Below, one piece after another: positions 45,295-56,188 of a stretch of DNA of 64,000 bases. The notes under the pieces are model-generated. The model was given only the letters and a program-made list of their open reading frames with translations, was not told where the DNA came from and did no database searches. The stretch spans positions 837,816-901,815 of the forward strand of contig JXTB01000122.1 in assembly GCA_002914805.1 (NCBI GenBank). Reading direction: 5' to 3'. The translations under genes and the position numbers were made by a program. Origin of the DNA: Parasponia andersonii. Taxonomy: Eukaryota; Streptophyta; Magnoliopsida; Rosales; Cannabaceae. Each line of letters begins with the position of its first letter. The first letter of the stretch is position 1.

Positions 45295-46314
45295 ATGAAA
45301 GGGTATAAAGATAAGGTTTTGAAGCTGAAAAAGGCTTTTTACGGTCTAAAAGCACCAAGAGCATGGAATAACCTAATTGACAAATATTTCCAAGAGAATG
45401 GATTCATTAAGTGCCCTTATGAGCATGCTCTCTATGTTAAGACTCAAGATGGAGATATTCTGGTCATATGCTTATACGTGAATGATCTCATATTCACTGA
45501 AAGTAATCCAAGGATGTTTGACGAATTCAAGAGAGTAATGACATATGAGTTTGAAATAACAGACATCGGACTTATGGCGTACTACCTCAGTATAGAAGTC
45601 AAGCAAAAGGAAGAAGGCATCTTTATCTCTCAAGAAAGCTATACAAAGGAGATCCTGAAGAAGTTTAATATGGATGATTGCAAGCCGATAAGTACACCAG
45701 TGGAGTGCGGAATAAAATTATTCAAAGATGATGAAGTAAAAAAGGTGGATCCAACACTCTTCAATTGCCTTGTTGGATGCCTTCGGCACTTGACATGTAT
45801 AAGACCTGACATTCTCTATGCAACTGGACTAGTGAGTCGTTATATGGAATCTCTAACAATTACTCACTTCAAAGCTGCAAAGAGAATTCTCCATTACCTA
45901 AAAGGTACGATCAATCTTAGCTTGTTCTATTCAATTTCTAATTATTACAAACTTATTGGTTACAGTAATAGTGATTGGACCAGAGATACTGATGATCGAA
46001 AAAGCACAGCTGGTTTTGTGTTTTTCATGGGAGAAACCACCTTCAACTGGATATCTAAGAAACTACCGATTGTCACCTTTTCAACATGCGAACCTGAGTA
46101 TGTAGTTGCTACGTCATGTGTTAGTCATGCAATCTGGCTAAGAAGGTTGTTGAAAGACTTAAACATGCCTCAAAAGGAACTAACAGAGATGTGTATCGAC
46201 AATAAGTCAGTAATAACTTTGGCTAAAAATCCAGTCTTTCATGATCGAAGCAAGCATATCGACACTCGCTATCATTACATAAGAGAATGTATTACAAACC
46301 AAGAAGTACAATAG
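45295..46314 (+). CDS. Copia RT-RNase H open reading frame (pol 3' part, partial)
   Basis: 339 residues open to the natural pol terminus. RT core: KLKKAFYGLKAPRAWNN, KCPYEHALYVKTQDGD, then LYVNDLIF where plant copia RTs have YVDD, so the second catalytic Asp is Asn. RNase H: SDWTRDTDDRKSTAGFVFF, then STCEPEYVVATSC in place of SSAEAEY, IDNKSVITLAKNP and HDRSKHIDTRYHYIREC. Ends QEVQ before TAG. It is only the last third of a polyprotein and has no start of its own, so it is a long surviving frame, not an independent gene. The Asn change predicts no polymerase activity. Confidence 0.85.
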   Translation: MKGYKDKVLKLKKAFYGLKAPRAWNNLIDKYFQENGFIKCPYEHALYVKTQDGDILVICLYVNDLIFTESNPRMFDEFKRVMTYEFEITDIGLMAYYLSIEVKQKEEGIFISQESYTKEILKKFNMDDCKPISTPVECGIKLFKDDEVKKVDPTLFNCLVGCLRHLTCIRPDILYATGLVSRYMESLTITHFKAAKRILHYLKGTINLSLFYSISNYYKLIGYSNSDWTRDTDDRKSTAGFVFFMGETTFNWISKKLPIVTFSTCEPEYVVATSCVSHAIWLRRLLKDLNMPQKELTEMCIDNKSVITLAKNPVFHDRSKHIDTRYHYIRECITNQEVQ

Positions 46315-46428
46315 GAGTATGTGAGATCACATGATCAGATTGCTGATATTTTCACCAAGCCACTCAAGTTTGAAGATTTTGCAAGATTAAGAAACTTACT
46401 TGGTGTTATAAAACAAGTTTAAGAGGGG

Positions 46429-46898
46429 TGTTAAAAAAATAAACTTGTTTAAGCCCATAAGAAGTGTTTGAAGCCCATCAACATGAGGCCCAATAAGTTA
46501 GAGTTAGCCCAAGTGTAAAGCTCATAAAAGAAAAAAGCCCAAATCCAAATTAAAGAAGTCTTCTACCTAGAATCTTCTAGTGTTAGCTAGATATTAGCTT
46601 TTTACATGTGAATTATTTGATTACTTAGATTATTGTTAGAAGTGTATAGAAGAAAATATGTGTGGCTTAAGGATTTTTGTAATTATTTTTTTTTGTGTAG
46701 TTCTCATTGTTTCTCATGTAGTATAAATATTCCTTCTCATTTGAGTTCTAAGCATCAAGTAAGAAGCTTCTAAGAGTGAAGAGAAGAGAGAAAGAAGCAT
46801 AACTTCTAGTGAGTGAGTGAGCTTGAAGAGTGAAGTTAAGAATTTTCTCTTGTAAAAATATTTGAGTAAATAATAAAATTTTGTTTTACTTTTCAATA
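46429..46898 (+). repeat. Copia 3' LTR
   Basis: 470 bp beginning TGTTAAAAAAATAAAC after the polypurine tract, collinear with the 5' LTR with scattered substitutions and small indels (several per 100 bp by eye), so the insertion is old. Confidence 0.9.
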
Positions 46899-47820
46899 GT
46901 TATACTTAAGGTCTACATCTTTTAAATTAATATTGATGTATTGCACTTAGTTAGAAAAAAAAAAAAAAAAACAATTATCAAATGCTATTACTACCAACAC
47001 ATCGAGATATGCCTCATCAAACTCAAACAGCATGCAGTGCGCAGCAAAAATCACATTTCTTTTATTATTGGCTCTGTATTGGAACCCATATTTTCTGCTA
47101 GATTATTTATGTTAGATCTACCGTCTACAAAAATAGCAAGCCTTTTAATAATCGTGATGTGATTTGCAATTCCAATAAACTTACAAGATTGGAAGTAATC
47201 ATCACCTATATGTGTCAAAGAACTAGAATTGTCACATAGCAGTCTGCCTAAATTGTTTTTTTATAGTATGTGGTAACTCTGTTATTTTGCCACTTGAGAT
47301 TGGTTACTTAATGGCTGAAAGTGATGACATGGCCCTCGTATTTGAAATGGCAGCCAAGGAAGAAGAGGAGTTCAAGGGAACGGTTAAGTGATATAATTAC
47401 GAAAGACTCTAGGGTGGGAAAGTCCGGTCTTCCAAGAGAAATTTTGGGCTTGACAATTGTAAACAAAGTTTTCGGTTGTGGAGTTCATAATCCTGGATGT
47501 TGGTCAATTTGAAATGAACCACTTACGTTAAAATCTTGTGTTGCTTGATTGGTTTCTAGTTGTTTTAGACTTGTGCGCACTCTTTATTTGATCTTTAATT
47601 AGTTTAAAAAATAATATTAATAGAAAAAACACTTCTTACTTTCAAGGAACTTAGAAGCCGTAGAATGAATTTTATTGCTTCCGATATTTTTTGCAAATGG
47701 AAATGAACATTGGAAATAACATAGCCGAAGTACATACAAAGTAAATAGAAGGGACTGATCACTGTACAAGAGAACAATTCCATCTTCAGTTTCTTATACG
47801 TTGAGCAAATATATTGGTTG
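46899..47820. repeat. 3' flank of intact DUF247 gene, paralogous to 19530-20350
   Basis: 46960-47660 is collinear with 19530-20350. It includes a small frame at 47311-47391 (MAESDDMALVFEMAAKEEEE and six more residues) matched in the other copy. The left edge is where the copia LTR ends. No larger gene. Confidence 0.75.
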
Positions 47821-49161
47821 CTACTTGTAAAGAAAGGTGAACAAGGTCTGCAAGAAGGTAAGAATGAGCATGACTGAGGCAGCGATGGTGGAAATCAGTG
47901 CCCATGGGTGCCTGAAATAAACACGCTTAAGCTCTCCCCTGTACACTTGCCAACGCCGTACGTAATAATATTTTCTTGTTTGACAATACTTATCTACTTC
48001 GGCAGCAAGTAGAGCATAGTAGTTGTCTCTAACACAAGCATAATCCTCGTAAGAATGGTTGAAGATTCGGGTGGCGTCCTCAAGATGCAACCAATTACGA
48101 ATGACCTGGCTATCACATAGTATTTTCATGTCTGTGGTAGTCTGAATAAGATTATCAAAGAGCAGAGCGTAAGAAGTGATAAAACCTCCGTAGTTTGGGG
48201 AGTAGAGCTCCAAGCTTATAAGATTAAGAAAGAGAGCCTCCGTGTTTTCATTGATTAATAGTGACGGAATCTCCAGCACACCATTTCTGAATTCAACGTC
48301 CAAGATGGAATCCGAATATTTAGCCCTTCTCAATATAATTCCAGCCTCCTTGAGACTTGAGGCCGAAGGCATTGGTTGCCAAGCAAAAATTTTCTTTGGC
48401 GGTACTCGAATAGAAGAAGGCAAAACCAATGAATTTCTCAACTGATCGAGAATGTGTTTGCACCTTATGTGCGGCTGATCAAGAAGTGAACTAATAGGAG
48501 GCGGCCGTACGGTTGGGAAAATGTCGCCAAAAAATTCAATGGCGAGTTCAACGAGGGGCTTCTTGTCTACGGATGAAATTTTGGTCTGGCCAAACAGATT
48601 CTCAAGAACCAGCCAAGGTATTTGGTTCTCTAGCAATATCAGGTCATGGTATAGAAATTGGAGCATGCGAGAGACAGTAAATATCGGATCATCCATTTGT
48701 ATAAGATCAGGATATGCTTTCTTGCGGAATAGCTCAATGATGAAGCAACCATCAAGTACCAAAACCTTTACGAATTCATTGTCACTCAGGCCGATGGGAC
48801 CAGCGTAGTCACAACGAGCCTCTCTTTGAACATTGCAAATCACAGTGGTGAGAGATTTCAATACCCGGTCGGTATCTGTAGTTGCAAGCCGAGCGATAAG
48901 GCCTAACAAATATTTCCATTTGATCCTTTCTGCAGGTTTCAGGTGGTCTTTACCATGGTGAAAGGGACCGATAGAGAATGCGCTGGGCATGTAAGCTTTC
49001 TCATTGTGCCTTGAGACTGCGGTTGGGATTCTAAAGATGCTGAATCCAGTTGACATTGTCAACGAATCATCAACCATCTGGCTTATCATGGAACTTATAA
49101 TACTATCAATATCGATAACATGATTATGATCATCACGATCTCCTTCATCCATCTCTGACAA
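47821..49161 (-). CDS. DUF247 (UPF0481) membrane-anchored protein, full length
   Basis: 446 residues without interruption. N-terminal acidic leader MSEMDEGDRDDHNHVIDID, then SIFRIPTAVSRHNEKAYMPS (41-60), AFSIGPFHHGKDHLKP (61-76), central VLVLDGCFIIELFRKKAYP and YHDLILLENQIPWLVLENLF, LISLELYSPNYGGFITSYAL, and the C-terminal HPWALISTIAASVMLILTFL hydrophobic segment (418-437) with tail QTLFTFLYK. A C-terminal membrane anchor is likely. Closest in the window to the 20480 pseudogene and the 50895 pseudogene, distinct from 938-2239 and 26527-27864. Upstream lies a second, aborted DUF247-like start (49587-49628) under a TATA box and the conserved block. Function unknown. Confidence 0.94.
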   Translation of the reverse strand: MSEMDEGDRDDHNHVIDIDSIISSMISQMVDDSLTMSTGFSIFRIPTAVSRHNEKAYMPSAFSIGPFHHGKDHLKPAERIKWKYLLGLIARLATTDTDRVLKSLTTVICNVQREARCDYAGPIGLSDNEFVKVLVLDGCFIIELFRKKAYPDLIQMDDPIFTVSRMLQFLYHDLILLENQIPWLVLENLFGQTKISSVDKKPLVELAIEFFGDIFPTVRPPPISSLLDQPHIRCKHILDQLRNSLVLPSSIRVPPKKIFAWQPMPSASSLKEAGIILRRAKYSDSILDVEFRNGVLEIPSLLINENTEALFLNLISLELYSPNYGGFITSYALLFDNLIQTTTDMKILCDSQVIRNWLHLEDATRIFNHSYEDYACVRDNYYALLAAEVDKYCQTRKYYYVRRWQVYRGELKRVYFRHPWALISTIAASVMLILTFLQTLFTFLYK

Positions 49162-49586
49162 GTAATATTAATTTCATCCGGAGAACCCAAAAAAAAAAAA
49201 AATTTTTTGAACAAACTGTAAGAGGAATATTATTAATTGCTGGGAAAATAATTAAACTGAGAGATTAAATGGATGGAAAGTGATCCTTAAGCAAGAAAGT
49301 AATCCATATACACACAGAATAATATGTGAGAATGTATAATATGCATCTTCCTGAAAACTAATCAATTATGCAAAAATTATGAATATCTTACAAGTTATAA
49401 AAAAATATATGGCATCAAATTCCAGTACGCGTATAAACTGTAGACGAATTTGAAAGCAAAATACTCATGCAACGCTATCAATATCTTTTTATAGCCCCCC
49501 CCCCCCCTCCTCGCCTTTCTCAAAGATGAATTCATTGACATGCTAATTTACCAGATAACTCTGTTTACTATGTTATTTGCCAACGT
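49162..49586. other. Spacer between DUF247 ATG and aborted upstream start
   Basis: AT-rich with a C-run (49495-49507). No coding sequence. It may be leader, intron or the original promoter of this gene. Confidence 0.45.
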
Positions 49587-49628
49587 TTAAACATCAATAA
49601 CCACATGATTTCTTCCAGCCTGCGCCAT
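49587..49628 (-). other. Relic DUF247 start or uORF
   Basis: Minus strand ATG at 49628 encodes MAQAGRNHVVIDV then TAA. This matches the start of the 26527-27864 protein (MANAGGEHQVIDI), including the preceding AAGATATAATGGC-like context. It sits 426 bp before the ATG of 47821-49161. Confidence 0.6.
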
Positions 49629-49642
49629 TATATCTTAATAAT

Positions 49643-49853
49643 CTTCAATTCAGAGTGGAAAACAAATAATGAAATAAATTAAAATCTATGAGGTTTATGT
49701 AAAGGCAAAACCAGCATGCTTACATGTTCAAATATGTTTAATGCTATGGAATTTATGTTCTTTTTAGTAATTTAAGAAAACCAAAAACAAGAAACTAGAA
49801 AAAGAAAACAAATGCAATTAGCACATATTGATTTGGAAAATGAAAAATCATAC
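49643..49853 (-). other. Predicted 5'UTR intron
   Basis: The donor side reads CCATTTGTGGTATGATTTTT and the acceptor side GAATTGAAG before ATTATTAAGATATAATGG. Same arrangement as 27886-28109. Confidence 0.4.
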
Positions 49854-49961
49854 CACAAATGGCAATTTCTGATGTGGAGCAGGGGCTTTTTGTGAAGAAG
49901 TGCCTCGTTTTTCTTTTCTTTTTTTTTCCCTAGCGTGTAACAAGTGCAGCTGTTGGCTTTG

Positions 49962-49974
49962 CCTTTATATATAG
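49962..49974 (-). promoter_or_regulatory. TATA box
   Basis: ACTATATATAAAGGC on the minus strand, at the same position relative to the leader donor site as in the 26527-27864 unit. Confidence 0.5.
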
Positions 49975-50099
49975 TAGATATGGAGTATGTTTGAATGTTA
50001 AACTCTAGAATAAAGTGCAAGCTCAATTGTTAATCATGTGTAAGATGATTCAAGCTTCACTTTAGTGTTAAATTAGTAACTACTCTTTACTTTGCATCT

Positions 50100-50380
50100 A
50101 CTTAAGCACTTTTTATTCTTTTGAAAATTCAAAGCGGCTATCTGCTTAAGATGAAAATTTGCTGGAACAAAAAATTAATAATACATAAAGCATTTTGAAA
50201 AATTAATTATTAGGGAGTTTTGCTTTCGGAACAGATCTTTTGCGGTTTTGGAGAAGTTATACTTTACTTCGCTGCGGTGTAAAGAGTATGCACTAGTGCA
50301 TAAACTCCCGAAGGCCCACGGTTCATGGTTTTTTCCTTAATTTAACATCACAAATTCATTGCCTTGCAATCATCAAAGAG
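50100..50380 (-). promoter_or_regulatory. Conserved DUF247 upstream block, copy e
   Basis: GTTTTGGAGAAGTTATAC, CTTTACTTCGCTGCGG and TGTAAAGAGTA at 50245-50287, matching copy d base for base over the core, then TTCATTGCCTTGCAATCATC and AGAGTAGCA at about 50357-50385. Confidence 0.55.
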
Positions 50381-50894
50381 TAGCAAAAAAACCAAAAACA
50401 ATGAATAAATTCAAATCCATTAAACAAAAAAAAAAAACAAAACAAAACAGAGAGTAGCTAGCACGTGTATCAGGTCGCCGAAAGAAAAACAGTAATAAAT
50501 CCAAATCCATTAATAGCTATCAAGTTATCTAAAACCGAATTGGTTAGATGCCGTGTTTGGCTCTATTTTTAATGTCAGGGTTTGTAAGACTCACGTTGGG
50601 AAGTTATTTGATGATCTCCATCATTCATGAGATAAGACTTGTGAGTCTTATAATTCTAGTGTAAAGCCTAACGGAGTATTATTTTATCATTTATGTATTT
50701 GCAATTGAAAAGAATGTTGCAATAATCATCTATGTGATATCCAGATTATTAGATCTGGACATATATTAAAATGTGATCAATCCAATTGGTCCAAGTTTTG
50801 CTTCACACATGTATAACACTGAAATGATATCAGGAATAACTGTTTTTTTAATTCTATAACAAGCATTACTGAACAAGATATGTGTATTTTTATA
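50381..50894. other. Intergenic, no gene seen
   Basis: Nothing recognisable between the conserved block and the C-terminal end of the next DUF247 pseudogene. Confidence 0.4.
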
Positions 50895-51247
50895 CGTATA
50901 ATAATACTTGTAAAGAAGGATAAACAAGGTGTACAAGAAGATAAGTATGAGAATGACTGAGGCAGCGATGTTGGAAATAGTGTCCGTGGATGCCTGAAAT
51001 AAACACGCATAAGCTCTCCCTTGTACACTTGCCAACGTCGTATGTAATATTCTATTCTCTTCTGACGATATGTATCCACATTTGCAGCAAATTCGACATA
51101 GTAGTTGTCTCTAACACAAGCATACTCCTCGAAACAATGGTCGAAGATTCGGATCGGATCATCATCAAGATTCAACCAGTTTTCAATGACCCGATTTTTA
51201 CATAGAATCTTCAAGTCTGAGTAGTCTGAATAAGATTATCAAAAGCA

Positions 51248-51668
51248 TATTAAGGAAATAACCTCCCCAATAAATACGTAAAATTACGGAAATGAAATAA
51301 AAAAACACATAATTTAATTATATATTTACTAGCATACTATAGATCTTTCACTATAGGAAGACACTCATAACTCACAACCTTGATTCCAATTTTACCCAAG
51401 AATTTTTCTCACAAAATTCTCTCAAAAACTTTTCTTCTCAAAAGCTTTTCTTCTTAAGATTTTACTGAGGCTCACTTTTTTTCCTCTCAATTTTGGATTC
51501 CTTTTTCTTCTGTAAGATGCATTAATGGAGAAGAAAGGCTCTCAATTTATAGGAGAGCTCTCCCTCTCCTTCCGTATTTAAAAAAAAAAAAAAAATTGTG
51601 GACAAATGTCCATAAAAGTAGGCAAATTTGGTGGATAAATTCAGTGCCCATCATTTTTTATCTTAACA
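51248..51668 (-). repeat. 3' LTR of the 51248-56188 copia
   Basis: Minus strand TGTTAAGATAAAAAATG to GGTTATTTCCTTAATA, 421 bp; the CA end reads TA. Confidence 0.88.
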
Positions 51669-54600
51669 ATCTTACTTGAAAATTTGATTTCAATCACGTT
51701 TCTCACTCAACCAATGTAGTAGTCTGTCTTTCTTCTTCACGCTTGTAGGTCAATTGAAGTTGAACACAGTTTTAGTTTGTTAATGATTACTGTCTTTGTT
51801 AGCATATCTACAGCATTCTTATTTCTCATAATCTTGTCAATCACTAAGACTTCATCTCCTAATGTTGATCTGATAAAGTGATACCATACTTGTATATGCT
51901 TCATACTGATATAAAAAATAGGTCCTTGCCAAGTGAATTGTACTGTGGTTATCACAACGCAACACACTCTTCTCTTGCTTGTGACCCAGTTCCTCCAAGA
52001 AAGATTGTAACTAGATCATCTCTTTGCAAGCATCTGTTATGGTAATGTACTCTTTCTCAATAGTTACAAGTGTAATAATTTTTTGCAACTTAGAAATCTA
52101 ACTAACTGTTGTACCTACAAGAGTGTACATATATTAGTAGTACTCTTCCTACTATCTAAATCACCAACTATGTCAGCATCCATATAGTCTTGTATGCCCA
52201 AACCGATCTTTCTAAAACATAGGTTTGCAATACCTCTCAAATATCTAAGAATTCATTTTAGTGCTTCCCAACATTGTTTTCTTGGATTACTCATATACCG
52301 ACTCAAAACTCCCACTACACGAACTATGTTTGGTCTAGTACATACCATGATATATCTAACGCTACCAATAGCAGACACATAAGGTACCTTCATCATGTAG
52401 GTCTGTTCCTCCTCCATTGAGGGTGACTTCTCTTTGGTTAGTTTGAAGTGACCAACCAAAAGTATACTCATGGGTTTTGCTATGATATCTAAATCGATTA
52501 TGCTAAGCATTTTCTTCATATATTCATTCTATGATAACTTCAACTTCTCGTTCACCCTGTCTCTAAAAATCCTCGTCCTGAAGATTTTCTTTGCAGCTCC
52601 TAAATCTTTCATAGAAACTTCCTTCGACAATTCTCTTTTGAGCTTGTCAATTTCCTCTATGTATGCTCTAACAATTAATATATCATTTACATATAGAACT
52701 AGAATGATATATGAGTTGTTAAAACTCTTGACATAATAGTAAAGACTCCCTGGCATCTAAGGTAACTATTGTTACTCATGAATCTATCCAACTTCTTGTA
52801 CCATTGTCTTAAAGCTTGTTTAAGACTACACAAGCTCTTCCAAATTTGCACAGCATTCTCTATTTTTTTTATACTTCAAAAGTTTGCATAGCATTCTTTA
52901 TTTTTCTTATACTTCAAAACTATGTGGCTACTTCATATAAATTTCTTTCTCAAGTCACTGTAGAGAAAGATCGGCTTGACATCTAGTTATTATAGATGAA
53001 AATCTTCCTTAGCCACTAATCCAAGTACTATACTAATTATGCTCATTTTAACCACTAGAAAGAAAATCTCAGTGTAATCGATACCTTCTTTCTACTGAAA
53101 ACCTTTTACAATACGTCTTGCCTTGTGCCGCTTACTACTGACATGTTTTTTTTTTATTCGGTAGACCCAGTTATTATGCAATATTTTCTTTCCTTCAGGT
53201 AGTTCAGCCAACTCTTATGTTTGATTGGACGATAACGAATCCATCTCTTCTTTCATAGCTAATTCTCACTTGATTTACTCATTATTCTGCATAGCTTCCA
53301 CATAACTCTATGCTATCCTCTATTAATCAATAGAATATAATACAATGCAAAGGAATATCTCTGTGGTGGTCAAATAGTTTTTGAGGATCTCATGAGTTTA
53401 GTTACAGGAGTTTGTAGATCTACTTCGAGAGCTACAACTTGATTTTCTTGGTCATTATTCTTCTTCTCATCTACTGGGATATCGTTCAGTAGCATTTTAT
53501 TAGTCTTCTTAACTTCATGGCATATATCATCAGCTCTGGTGTTCGATCTATCCTTATATAACACATCTTCATTCAAGATAACATCTTTATTTCTGATTTT
53601 CTTGTGACTTTGGTCATCCCAAAAACAATAACTAAAATCATTATTACTATAATTGACAAAGTAGCACTCTTTGGATATTGTATCAAGCTTATTTTGGCTA
53701 GCAGAGTCAATATGGATATAGAATAAAGAACCGAAAATTTTGAAGAAAGAAAGCTTTACCTCTTTACCACTCCAAACATCTTCCACTATTTTGTAATCAA
53801 GAGGTGTTAAGCATCTTTTTTTAATCAAAAATAGTACAATATTAGCGCTTTAGCCTAGAACATTTTCAATGATCTTGTATGTAGCCATATACTCCTAGCA
53901 TGTTCATTCGAGGTCTCGTTCATCCTTTCAAGTACATCATTCTATTATGGTTTTCTAGGAAAGGATTTCTTTTTCTTGATCTTATTGAGTGCACAATATC
54001 TCTTGAACTCAGCATCTTTATATTCACATCCACTATCAGACTACAAATATTTTACTTTTAAATTTGTCTCATTTTCCACTGTGGCTTTCCACCACTTAAA
54101 GATATGTAGATATTAGATTTATTTTTCAGAAAATAAATCCATACATTTCTACTCGAATCGTCAATAAAAGTGATGTAATATCTTAAGCCTCCAAGAAATA
54201 TCATAAGAAATGGTCTTCACACATTTGTATGAACTAGCTCTAACTTTACTGCACACAGTTCTCTTCTACATTTTGAAAAACTCACCCTTTTTTGTTTGCC
54301 AAAGATACATCTTTTGTAAGACTGTGCTCAATTGTCTTTAGTCCTGGTAGATTTTCTTTTGATGGTGTCACCTTCATTCTCTTCTCACTCATACACCCAA
54401 ATCTATAGTGTCATAAACTTAGATTAATAACGGTATCTATAGCTGCTAGTGTATCTCTACAACTAGAAGCCATATAAAGAGTTCAAGTTTTTCTTAAGCA
54501 ACAACCATGGCTTCTTTATTGACCTTCCACAAGCCACTAAAAAAAGTCACATTGTATCCATCATCATTAAGCTCTCTTACTGAGATAAGATTCCTCATCA

Positions 54601-55744
54601 AGCCTAGTATATTCCTTACTTTTTAGAATTTTTCATGCCGATTTATTTGATATTTTCAAACAAATATCATACATACCAACAATCTCCATTGGTTCTCCAT
54701 TGTCTAGATACATCTTTCCGAAATTAGCAGAAACATATTCTCGATAATCTCAAGATGTCCAGTGGTATGAAACGAGACTCTTCAGTTTAAAATCTAAGAA
54801 TTAATTAGACTATCAAGAGACAATAGTAAAGTTTCTTGTACCTTCTCAGCCACAGCATTGGTATTATCTGAGTTGACTTCCTTCTTTGGTACTCTACAGT
54901 TGTTTTTTAAATGGCTAGCCCTGCCACAGTTCTAGCACTCTAGTTTTCTTTCTGGTCTAGATTTGTCACTACCATTCCTTGATTTAAACATACCGTGACC
55001 TCGGTTAGAATTTCTTTCGTTGTTATTGTTCCTATTCTTGAGATTTAGGACAAAACTCGATAATGTTCCTTCACCAGAATCTACTCTTCGCACTTCCTTG
55101 GTAAGAACTCGATCCCTAATATTATTGAATTGCAAATTCCCTTTGCCAACAGAATTACTAACCGCCACTCTCATAGGTTCCCAACTATTTGGTAAAGACG
55201 TCAAAAAAATAAGAGCGTGAATCTCATCATCAAAATTGAATTCAAAAAATATTTATTGTGAGACAGTCGTATTAAACTCGTTAATGTGTGCTGCTACGGA
55301 AGCACCTTCTCACATAGTCAAAGTAAACAACTTGTTCATCAAACAAACTGTGTTGTTTGCCGATAGTTTCTTATATATATCTGACAAGATGCTCATCATC
55401 TCTATTATGATTTTTACCTCTACCACATTTGAGCAATATTTCTCGTTAGTATCAATCAGATTATGCCTAATACTTGTCTATTAAGGACTTTCCACTCGTC
55501 ATCCTCCATTTTCTCTAGTTTCACCCCTAATAGAGGCTCATCTAATTTTTTGCTCTATAAATAATCTTTAATCTGTAATCTCCAAAATGAAAATTTTGAA
55601 CTATTGAATTTACTGATATTAGATCTCGATTTGTCTTCTCCAATTTGCTTCCTACTATTGATTTTTTGTACAAGTGAATAATATTATATGTGTGAATAGT
55701 GTCGTACTTATAAGCAATACTTATTATGGTGCTCTGATGCCAAT

Positions 55745-56188
55745 TATTAGGGAAATAACCTCCCTGGTATATGCACAAAATTGCTGAGGAGAAATAAAAA
55801 GACACACAATTTACGTGATTCACTAATTTGGCTACGTCCATAAGCTTATTGTAAATTTTTTACTATAGAGAGAAAATTTATACAATATTTATAATACTCA
55901 TAACTCACAATCCTAATACTAATTACACTCAAGAATTTTTATCCTGAAATTCTCAAAGGCTTTTCTTCTTAAGTTTTTACTGAGACTCACTTTTTTCTCA
56001 CTTTTGGATTTCTTTTTCTTCTATAAGATGCATTACTGGAGAGGAGAGGGTTAGGAGAGCTCTCCCTCTTCTTCCGCGTTCAAAAAAACGTTTTCTTTTT
56101 CTTTTAGTGGACGAAAATCCACAATTGGGGGTGTACAAAAGTCCACAAAAGTGGGCAAATTTGGTCTCCACCCTTTTTGACCTTAATA
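55745..56188 (-). repeat. 5' LTR of the 51248-56188 copia
   Basis: Minus strand TATTAAGGTCAAAAAGG to GGTTATTTCCCTAATA, 444 bp; both terminal dinucleotides are changed (TG to TA, CA to TA). It differs from the 3' LTR at many sites and by several indels. Confidence 0.88.

Larger units (their letters stand above)
41389..46898 (+). mobile_element. Near-complete Ty1/copia retrotransposon, decayed
   Basis: About 5.5 kb with two recognisable LTRs (41389-41860 and 46429-46898), a primer site, gag, protease, integrase, RT and RNase H in copia order, and a polypurine tract AAGAGGGG at 46421-46428. The termini have drifted: the 5' LTR begins CGTTGAAAA instead of TGTTGAAAA and the 3' LTR ends CAATA instead of CAACA. 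The flanks GGTGA (41384-41388) and GTTAT (46899-46903) do not match. The other copia pieces at 8258-9480 and 28825-29294 are of the same family. Confidence 0.92.
51248..56188 (-). mobile_element. Ty1/copia retrotransposon with both LTRs, decayed, in a DUF247 pseudogene
   Basis: 4.94 kb. 3' LTR 51248-51668, 5' LTR 55745-56188, primer site TTGGCATCAGAGCACC (55728-55743). Target duplication GAGCA (56189-56193) versus AAGCA (51243-51247), one change. Reading leftward: gag (SLPNSWEPMRVAVSNSVG, then the knuckle C-stop-NCGRASHLKNNC, about 54896-54943), integrase C-terminus (LDYKIVEDVWSGKEVKLSFF, 53370-53828), RT (LVLYVNDILIV, 52529-52756), later RT (YVSAIGSVRYIMVCTRPNI, 52253-52519) and RNase H remains (51737-51967). 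Every domain has stops or frameshifts. Confidence 0.92.
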
